Source of the DNA: Topomyia yanbarensis
Lineage: Eukaryota > Arthropoda > Insecta > Diptera > Culicidae
DNA length: 64,000 nt
Direction: 5' to 3'
NCBI RefSeq assembly: GCF_030247195.1
Contig: NC_080671.1
Location: 103,527,845 to 103,591,844, forward strand
The notes below the pieces were generated by a model. That model worked only from the letters and a program-made list of their open reading frames with translations. It was not told where the DNA came from and searched no databases. Positions within the stretch are counted from its first letter, which is position 1; every line of letters starts with the position of its first letter. A program made the position numbers and the translations under genes. Below, piece by piece: positions 55,459 to 64,000 of this stretch.

Positions 55459-57591
55459 CACAGTGGCGGGTCTTCAAACAAAAGTCGGACAAAACCTCAA
55501 ATGTTACCAAAATTGGCTGAAAATCACAATTTAAGCTAATTTTGAGGTGCTGAGCTCATTTTTGATGTCAAAAGTCGTAAAATATTAAATGCATTTTTCC
55601 ATACAGTGTCATTGAACCTTTCTTATAACTATGATTCCGTTTTCTTGATAGATTTTCCGTTACTGTTCGCCAATGTCAGCAATATCATAAAAAATGAATA
55701 ACACTGCTTTAAATCCATTGTATAACGTGTTGGTTTACTGTAGATTGTCTAACTATTTTACACAAAACACCATGCGCATCCTTATCAGCAACAAAGCTTC
55801 AAAATCTCCTTAAAACTTTTTGCGCACCTAGGCGCAGAACGAGACCATGATATTCGAAAAGTAGAGGTTATTTCCCATAGAATGTATACTATGTGACCGT
55901 TCCGAAATGTTTCCGAAATTTTTACATTCTGTACATTAGTAAAAAAAGTATTTTTGATCTGACCACCTCAAAATTATTTAAACTAAAAAGTCATAGTTCC
56001 AAGCAAGTTTACCAAATGTATTTTATTCACTAACCAACTTCTTTCGTTCCTCTACACAATGAGACTAGTTGTGCTAAACTCGGACCAAAATCGAAAGAGC
56101 AACATGCATCATAATGTGATCCTGTCGTAAAGTTGCCGGGTGTGCCTGTACGTCGCTCGTGAAATATCGTAAAATTCGCCGTGTCAGCGTTGTTTCTAGT
56201 GAAGTTGAACTCTCTAAATGTCGTATTAAGTGCACTACAATTCGATTGATTAACCGGCTGACTGTAATTTTGCTGAAAGTAGTCGTTAAATTGTTATTTT
56301 CGTTACCCGCCATCGAAAGCTAAGAAACCTTTTCAAACTCATCACCAAAAGAACGAGCGTTGTGGCAAGAAGAAGCAAATAATACGATAGACAGTGCTAG
56401 CTGCTAGGAGACTGTAAAAATGAGCTGTAATAAGTGTGCCGGTTTGTTTGCTCCAGGAGAGATTATTGTCGTTTGCGAAGGTTTTTGTTTCGATCAGTAC
56501 CATGCAGAATGCGTTGCACTAACCGTTCCGGAGGCACTAAGCTGCAATAAACATCGAAACATTTTTTAGATGTGTACTCCATGCGCAGATATAATGAGCG
56601 ATGCTAGGCAATTCAGAGCGTTTGGCGATAAAAGGCAGGCTTTATCCGATGCTGATTCTTTTCTCCCCATCCGTGCTCCTTCTGTCGCTGTTCACACAGA
56701 ATCGCAAACTGATGAAAATAGTTTAAACTACCACGACGAGTTAAGCAAACTGAAGCAACAAATTGCAGGCATACAAGAGTCTGTCGCCGAGATTTCTCGA
56801 GTCCGTCACGGTAGTACATCGGCCCTAGAAAACTCACCAGATCTGTCATCGACAAGAATACTGCAAGGCACCGGTACCGTATCGAGATTTGCGCACTCTT
56901 CAATGAGAAGAAATTCTGCATCATCAATTTGCTGGCTGTTTTTTACAAGAATTAAAAACACGGTGAGCGAGAATGAAATCGCCTGTATGGTAGCGGAGTC
57001 TTTAGGCAGCGATGCTGTCAGCGTCAAAAAGTTGGTACCCGAATGGAAGGATGCTGCATCAATGCCGTTCATCTCTTTCAAGGTGGGCGTCGACCTGAAA
57101 CCAAAACGTAGAACATTGTCTCCAACTACTTGGCCTCGCGGAATTTGTTTTCGAGAATTCCATGAGCACTTCAACGTTTGGGAACCTTAAGGATTTGTTT
57201 GCGTTGTTTTTATTTAAATATTGCATTTGGTTAATGTTGCCAGTGTTGAATTAAGCGTTTGTTTGTTTATAATTGTATGATGTGTAATTAAATGTATGTA
57301 TTGCTACTGTAACAATTTTAGGTTAAGAAATAGTCTGTGTGGTGCCTCGCACCAAAGATGGAACAATAAACTAAACTAATATGAAGTGAACAGAGCAATG
57401 GTGGTTTCGGAAATGAAAATCATTAAAAAATACGGACTTTGCTACGTTTAAACTCATGTTAAAAATCTTGTTCTTATCCAATGACCATAAAATTTTGAAT
57501 ATACATCATTCAATACATGAGAAATTTGGGAAAAATATCAATATTTCAAAAATAAATTTTTGAGGTTTTGGCCAGCCTCTAGCCACTGTGC
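55459..57591. mobile_element. CACAGTGG-TIR element carrying a CR1 fragment
   Basis: The left end CACAGTGGC followed by GGACAAAACCTCAAA matches the left end of the MITE at 8776. The right end (GAGGTTTTGGCC ... CCACTGTG, 57561-57591) matches 8750-8772. Terminal repeat identity is about 70 percent over 40 bp. CR1 copy B (56420-57375) lies inside. No transposase is recognised in the remaining about 1.1 kb. Confidence 0.6.
56420..57190 (+). pseudogene. CR1 copy B: ORF1 with PHD-like finger
   Basis: The ATG at 56420 opens a PHD-like finger: C-x2-C (SCNKC), C-x3-C (CEGFC), H-x2-C and, after an in-frame TAG at 56567, the last pair MCTPC. A PHD finger in ORF1 is a described feature of CR1-like elements. 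A coiled-coil-like Leu/Gln segment lies near 56730-56800. The conserved C-terminal domain (about 56925-57190) includes ISFKVGV and WPRGICFREF. The frame stops at 57188 and a short 3' sequence follows to about 57375. ORF2 is absent, an internal deletion or an ORF1-only derivative. Confidence 0.8.
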
Positions 57592-58400
57592 ACTGTCCTA
57601 CAGTGATTTTGAACTTTTAAAATGAACTAGTATAGCAAATGCGATCCAAAATAATGCACACACGAAATTTTGAAGCAAAAAAACATTTTTTGGGACCTTC
57701 GCCACAACAAAATTAGCTACCTTGTCATTTTCGGTTTTGTAACATTTTTTTGAATGAAGAAAACTAGACCTTTCGAACAGTATGCTGTCATATACAGTTT
57801 GGTAAGAAACATTGTTCGATTCTGGGACAACAATATCAAGATTGTAATTTTTTGCGATTTTTTCATGTAAATGGTCTCATTAAAAGAATTTTCGTGAAAA
57901 GTTAAAAAAAAATCATTTTGACACAAAGACTCTCTTGCGCAATTGAAATGTCAGAAATTGTAAATTTTCATCGGCCTATTGATTGGCTTTTACTTAATGA
58001 AATACTCTTTCCTGAAAAGTGGCAGCATTTGCCATTTTGCAATTTTGACAGACCCCTTCTTTGCATTTAAAATTTCCAAAACTGCACCTTGATCAAAAAT
58101 TATTTCCTGAAAAGCTGAAAAATTCGCTCTTTTACACTTAGCGAATCTAGTTTTTTTTAACGACTGCAACCTATGCCTTTGTGGATATCGGTCCGTCCCG
58201 CGAGGCAAACTTTGCAAAACCGTACGAAATGGCGACTATCTATCAATTAAACTTTTTTGGTTCAGTGTATTCCTACCGATTAGTTGTTTACATAAATCGC
58301 TCCAACTATTTTTACTTTTTGACGAGTTTTGTGAAGTTTTTATCGTTGTTTGTCGTGTTAATCGACTCAGTATTTTGTTTTTAGCATTGTTATTTTGCAG
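57592..58400. other. No recognised feature; possibly CR1-C 5' UTR at the end
   Basis: AT-rich DNA. The stretch from about 58180 onward, GC-richer and directly upstream of CR1 copy C, may belong to its 5' UTR. Confidence 0.35.
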
Positions 58401-58550
58401 TGTGAAAGTGTCTCCTGTTTGCTTTTGTGTTGCGAAAAAATCAGCGAAGAACGTAACTGAGTGAACTTCTGTGACTTAACCACGAAAACATTCCACCGAA
58501 CGCAGCGCCATCTATATTTCATTGTTCGCATTCTCAGATCGGCACGCATT

Positions 58551-59427
58551 ATGGCAAGTGCATGCGATCACTGCGCGAAAACCGTCAAATCGGATGACGA
58601 CTTTATTGAATGTATGGGTTTTTGCAAAAATGTGGTACATATGCAATGTGGGAAACAACTAAACAAGCCGTTTTTGAAAAAAACTTGCGGAAAACCCAAA
58701 CTTATTTTAGATGTGCAATGAATGTGTCAAGCTGATGAAGTTTGCTCGCTTTCGCGACATCGTTTCTTCACTTGGATGTGTTATCGCTGCTATCGCTGGG
58801 AAAACGGATGACGTCTGTGCTGAACTAAAGGCCGAGTTATCCAAAAATAACCAGCAATTCTCGCGCCTGGCTAGAAAGGTTTCAACAGCTACTCCAGTCC
58901 GGCCAAACTCCGGTACCTCTCGACCACCTCAGAAACGTCGTCGCGAGGATGGCCCTGACCCGAGCAATGTTCTTCTTGGTGGTCGAAAGCTAGTCGATAA
59001 TAGCAACATTGTTGCGGTTCCACCTCCCACGCCGTTGCTCTGGATGTATCTTTCCCGCTTTCATCCTAGCGTTAGCAAAGAGACTGTCGAAAAAATGTCA
59101 TAAGAAGGACTAAATTGTAACGAGGAGATAAAGGTTATTCCGCTTGTTAAAAAAGGCATAGACGTCAGTACTTTGAACTTCACCCAAAGAACCGTGATGC
59201 AGCTCTTAATCATGACACATGGCCGCAAGGCATACTGTTCAGGGAATTCGAAGACAGCCGTACCCAGAACTCCAGAAGAAGCATGTACCTCTCTAATGCA
59301 ACCCGGCCCATCAATGGTCCTGCAGAGGACTCCGCAACGATTGGCCATGCCACTATACCAAGCCACACCGCCCTTGTGAAGGAGTATCGATGCCGATCGC
59401 ATACTGGGATGCAACGCAGTTGGTACT
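58551..59427 (+). pseudogene. CR1 copy C: ORF1 with PHD-like finger
   Basis: The ATG at 58551 opens a finger with C-x2-C (ACDHC), C-x3-C (CMGFC) and H-x2-C (HMQC). A +1 frameshift precedes the last pair CNEC (58711), the same position where copy B has its stop. A helical region, a basic PPQKRRRE patch near 58930 and the C-terminal domain follow. TAA at 59101 and frame changes break the latter, but WPQGILFREF is still readable near 59217. The product would bind element RNA. Confidence 0.8.
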
Positions 59428-61707
59428 ATGGAAGCCCTCGATCCCCCCGCTACAGTCGAGCCCTTGCCGCCAGCGTTCATCAGTCGTCCCGGTCCTGTGT
59501 GTGGGATGGGTGAAAGGGTCTTCCAACCTGCCGCAAATGGCAAGTATACATCTGTTCCGAACACTTCAAGCGCTGATGTATTCTTCGCTTCCAGTTTTTT
59601 GCCTTTTGCTCCGACATCTTGTTATCAGATGCCAACCATTTCTCTCGACGACGACGATAGTCGTATTTTGGGGCGCGACGCAGTTGATTCGGGATGCCTC
59701 GAATCCCTCACCACAGTCGACCAGGCGACCGTGAACCGTTCCGATACTGTTCGTGGGATTGACGAAAGGATCTTCCTACATGGCAACATGGCTTCGCTCT
59801 CTGCTGTACCTGATCCGTCCTCCAACAACATCGAGGTTTACTACCAGAATGTTGGTGGCTTAAATTCATCAACGGACAGCTATTTGCTCGCGACCACGGG
59901 TTGCTGTTACGACATTATCGCCTTGACCGAGACGTGGCTCGACAACCGTACTCTGTCTCGCCAGGTCTTTGGTTCAACATTCGATGTCTACCGCTGTGAC
60001 CGCAATGCCCTCAACAGCCACAAGACATCAGGCGGTGGTGTGCTTATCGCCGTTCGCCGTGGTATAAAAGCCCGAGTGATCAACAATGACCAGTGGGCGA
60101 GCTGCGAGCAAGTGTGGCTATCAGTGAAACTTGCCGATCGCAATCTGTTCCTGTGTGTTGTGTATTTTCCACCTGACAGAATTCGTGATTCCAGCCTGAT
60201 CGATGTACATCTTTCCTCCGTTTCTTTTATTGCCTCGATCGCCGCCCCGTCTGATGATATCGTTATACTGGGCGACTTCAACTTACCTGGCTTGACGTGG
60301 TGCCAAGCAAGTAATGGTTTTCTGCGATTGGATATCGAAAAATCTGCGCTTATTAACAATGCCAGTTGTATTTTGGACGACTACAGCAGCGCAACTCTTC
60401 GGCAAATTAATAATGTCACCAACGAGAATAGACATTTGAACCTCTGCTTTGTAAGTACCCGGAACTGCGCTCCGTACTGCTGCACTGCACCGATTCCTTT
60501 AGTCAAGCAGGTGCGTCATCATCCCCCACAACATCTTGTATTCGCTGGTAACCTAGGAGTTAATTTTGAAGACGTCTCAAGCTCTATCGTCTACGATTTT
60601 AAAAACGCTGACTACGACAGCATCGTTAGCACGCTGTTGGATATAAACTGGGACGAAAATATTAACAATGACGACGCGAACGAAGCAGCGATGACGTTTT
60701 CTAGTATTCTTAACTACCTTATCGACCGCCATGTGCCAAAACGAAGAATTAGTACCGATGAACACCTTCCCTGGCAATCAACCGTCCTTAGACGTTTAAA
60801 ATCTGCCAAACGAGCTGCATTTAAAAAATTCTCGAAGCATAAGACACTTGCATTACGAAATCACTACTTTCAACTCAACCACGAATACAAACAACAAAGC
60901 AGACGTGCCTTTTTTAGACACCAGCGAAACGTCGAGCGTCAACTGAAATCCAAGCCCAAGTCGTTCTGGAAGTATGTTAACGAGCAGCGAAAAGAATCCG
61001 GTTTGCCATCTTGTATGTCGTTTAATGGAGTTTTAGGCACTGACACTAAGGAAATTTGCCAACTGTTCTCCGACAAATTTTCAAGCGTTTTTTCCAACGA
61101 GCGCCTGCCACCACAACAAGTCGCTGCCGCCGCTAATTTAACTCCTTCTCTAGGACGAACCATCAACCGAATTTGTGTCGATAATGCTGCCATTCTTGCA
61201 GCAAATGCCAAACTGAAAGCATCTTGTTCCCCGGGTCCAGATGGTGTTCCCTCGATTTTTGTCAAAAAGTGCATCAGCGGGCTTCTTGAACCACTTCGGC
61301 GAGTCTTCAAGCTATCACTCACTACTGGTACATTCCCTTCCTGCTGGAAAGCAGCGCACATGTTTCCAGTTCATAAAAAAGGAAACAAATCGAACATTGA
61401 CAATTATCGGGGAATCTCGTGTTTAAGTGCCGTATCAAAACTGTTCGAGCTGGTTGTGTTAGATCCTATTTTCTTTCACTGCGGATTGCAAACCGATGCT
61501 ATTTATATGGATCTATCTGCGGCCTTCGACAAAATCAACCATGATATCGCAATAGCGAAGTTGGACAAACTCGGCATTCATGGACAACTTCTGCGCTGGT
61601 TTCGTTCCTATCTCGATGGAAGGCAACTCCAAATCAGCATTAAGGACTATCTGCACCATTCTTCGCTACATCCGGCATACCACAAGGAAGCCATCTCGGT
61701 CCAGTAA
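59428..61707 (+). pseudogene. CR1 copy C: ORF2 endonuclease and RT N-terminal half
   Basis: An open frame of 759 codons. The N-terminal extension has a duplicated 88-codon segment (period 264 bp). The AP-endonuclease starts at YYQNVGGL near 59840, with LTETWL (Glu), VVYFPP and GDFNLPGLTW (Asp, Asn) near 60270; the late catalytic Asp near 60510 appears to be replaced (VRHHPP where copy A has VDPHH). The RT begins with GPDGVP near 61235 and NYRGIS near 61400. About 35-40 residues between this and DLSAAFDKIN (61510) are missing relative to copies A and D. The frame is lost near 61650, before the VPQG box. Confidence 0.88.
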
Positions 61708-62524
61708 TATTCCTCCTTTCTTTCGCCGACGACATGAAATTTTTTCAACAAATACGGGATAAAACCGATGCCGAGCTTCTTCAGAGGGAACTGGACAGCT
61801 TTAGTACGTGGTGCGATCTAAACAGAATGGTTTTAAACCCGAGCAAATGCTCAATCGTTGCGTTCACGCCAACCGACTCAGTTTAACTACCATTTCTTCG
61901 GCTCGAGCATTCCAAGACACTCTCACATCAAAGATCTCGGAGTCATCATGGATTCGGCATTAACATTCAAACCACATACGTCATACATCGTGGATAAGGT
62001 ATCACGACAGCTTGGGTTCATTTTCCGAATAGCGAAGAACTTCAGGGACGTATATTGTCTTAAATTGCGCGTTGGTCCGCTCAACGTTAGAATATTGTTC
62101 AGCTGTTTGGAATCCGTACTACCAGAACGGGATTTACAGAATCGAGGCTGTCCGCTTCGCCCTTCGTCATCTCCCATGGCGAAACAGATTTCAGCTGCCG
62201 AGCTATGAAAACCGTTGCCAGCTAATACACCTCGATACACTCAGCATTCGGAGGGACTGCTCTCGAGCCCTGTTCGTCTCGGACTTACTCTCTGCCACAG
62301 TGGATTGCCCTACAATCCTCGGACGTCTGGATCTTCAAGCCCGCGTTCGAGCTCTACGTAATAACTCTCTTCTGCGAGTTCCGTTCAGGAGAACCAACTA
62401 TGGTTGCCAGAGCGCTGTTACCGGACTCCAACGAATTTTTAACAGTGTGGCGACGGCCTTTGACTTCAACCGGACGCGGAATGCGATAAAAGTGAAAATG
62501 TTGTCAATTTTAAAATGCAATTAG
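61650..62524 (+). pseudogene. CR1 copy C: RT active site and C-terminus
   Basis: After a frameshift near 61650-61665 the frame reads GIPQGSHLGPVIF, directly followed by LLSFADDMKF, so about 20 residues between these motifs are deleted. The thumb region is readable to 61885, then in another frame (61858-62070), and the C-terminal domain (VRSTLEYCSAVWNP) in a third (62072-62524). The 3' end, with ATAAAC repeats, lies at about 62560-62595, comparable to the short repeats that end CR1 elements. Confidence 0.85.
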
Positions 62525-62595
62525 TTTAAGCAACTACCATTGGGGCCAAGGGGCCTGTTGGTGAAGGTAATAAACATAAACAACATAAACATTAA

Positions 62596-64000
62596 TAGTA
62601 GGTACCACAGAATAGTAAAGATTGTTTTGGAAACGCATTTCGTGACATGCGGTGAGAGTGGCGAAAAAATTGTCAAATCATACACAGAAATTATTTAAGC
62701 TGTTTTTCAAGGGCGCCCCTCTAAGACAATTAGTTATCTGTTTTATTCCTCAACGATTTTGATGTAATAATTCACAAAAACAAGTATTCACGAAAGATTT
62801 GTATACGTATATCTACTAAATAACTAACCGGTTGAATAGGGAGGCGGCGGAACCGCCAGTATATATACCCCATATAAATATGAATTCTAGACTCTGCCTA
62901 CGAATTAGACTATTAATGTAAAAACAAGTATTTAGAACGGCAATGCTATAGCACTGCATTTTGGACAAGTTGTTGTACTACCAGGAAGAAAACGATTCAA
63001 AGGACTCAGAACAAAATGCTGAGAATTATTTTGAAGAAGCTCTCTTTATAGTTCAAAAGTTAGTTTTTAAGAGATGTTTAGCTCCTTCATTTACCTGACA
63101 AGCAGGCTATAAAAATCAAACTGCAGAATAATTTAGCAGCGGAAGCATTTTATATCATAATAAGTATTTAACCGAATCATGTAATAGGGATGAAAAGTTG
63201 CTGTTCGTGATTGAACACCCAAAATATTTAATTGGAAATAGAATGTGAACTAAACATTTATAATTAAACACAAAATTAAATATAAAAAATCTCAATTTAA
63301 ATTAAAGTAATTCCAGTATTGCAAGCAACTTACATGACCATTCATTGCAATTTTAAAACCATTTGTGAATAAACATGAATAAGGCGTTCGAATTGGATGC
63401 TAATAGTAGCAGCCCTTAGGTTAACTTTTACTCTGAAAGTACAACCAATATTCCTCCCCATTGTAGCAGTCTCTCCTCCTACGGCAACGATGGACAACCG
63501 TTTGACTTATCCCGACGGTGCGTTGAACACCACTAGCAGAGGTTCAATCTGATATCACGCAAGCCGGTCAGTCGACAAAGTTTCCTTGCACTTATGCTGT
63601 GTAATGCATTCTACTGTGTTGTCCAGCCTAGCTCTATAAGAGGAAATGGAGTGAAATGCACCTTCTAAAAAGGTATAGTCTTGGTTTAGCTCCAGATCGA
63701 TATTCGCGAGTTGATATGTGATATTCTTTGTGTAAAGTTTTATCAAAATAATGGATTGTCGTTATCACTTTGTCTCATCAGTACATGGCAACCGACTTGA
63801 GCTCCGCCTAGATGTTAAATCAAATAGAGAATATTGCTTGTTTTAACAATCTACTTGTCACGGATGATGATTGCTGATGAGATCATAGCGAAAATGAAAC
63901 AATTTTCAGTCACTTCTGAGAAAAGCAGGGTGTATTGTACCCCATCCACCTCTACCTACACAGCATCGAGTGAGGTACGAAGCCAGATAAGAAACCGGTG
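62596..64000. other. No recognised gene or element
   Basis: AT-rich to moderately GC sequence with no frames of note. I cannot match it to other parts of the window. Confidence 0.45.

Overview
This window looks like transposon-dense, AT-rich insect DNA, most probably from a culicine mosquito (an Aedes-type genome). The reasons are four CR1-clade non-LTR retrotransposon copies whose ORF1 carries a PHD-like finger, an R1-clade element, tRNA-derived SINEs, many MITEs, a piggyBac-like element, and one insect-type GH18 chitinase gene with 60-67 nt introns. The species is inferred from element types only. There is no sign of a prokaryotic operon, CRISPR array or phage.

Layout. 1-476 is a 9-bp minisatellite. 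2.8-4.9 kb holds a degenerate hAT-like foldback MITE with a SINE inside it and a second MITE. 5.0-7.4 kb is a decayed piggyBac transposase gene that still has an intron and two C-terminal cysteine-rich domains; a 152-bp tandem array follows. 8.6-11.1 kb has two TIR-element pieces head to head and a 5'-truncated CR1 reverse transcriptase. 11-16.9 kb is mostly unassigned, with a pogo-like MITE and tRNA-like fragments. 17.0-19.9 kb is a 2.95-kb element with about 770-bp inverted arms, its left arm split by a Helentron/DINE-like element. 21.1-22.2 kb is the first copy of a retroposon that encodes only an ORF1 (gag-like) protein. 22.4-27.1 kb has short transposon fragments and unassigned DNA.

27.1-44.5 kb is one CR1 element (copy A) opened by two large insertions and cut short by a third at its 3' side: a 6.6-kb composite of Helentron-like halves, a SINE and a foldback element (28977-35577); a Ty3/gypsy element (36405-43562) whose integrase is itself split by a Helentron-like element (37790-42545), which in turn is split by an R1-clade element with a 983-codon ORF2 (38386-42197); and a second ORF1-only retroposon (44456-45590). 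The target frame resumes after the two large insertions, so the order of events can be read: CR1 first, then gypsy, then the Helentron-like element, then R1.

46.2-47.6 kb (minus strand) is the only convincing host gene, a four-exon secreted GH18 chitinase with an intact catalytic motif, a TATA/initiator promoter and one in-frame stop at codon 58. 50.0-52.3 kb is the RNase H and C-terminal part of a LOA/I-group retrotransposon, split by a hAT-like MITE with an exact 8-bp target duplication. 52.6-54.9 kb holds TA-flanked Tc1/mariner-type MITEs, one with a 268-bp (TA)n run. 55.5-57.6 kb is a TIR element carrying a CR1 ORF1 fragment (copy B). 58.5-62.6 kb is a nearly full-length but decayed CR1 (copy C). 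The remainder to 64000 is unassigned.
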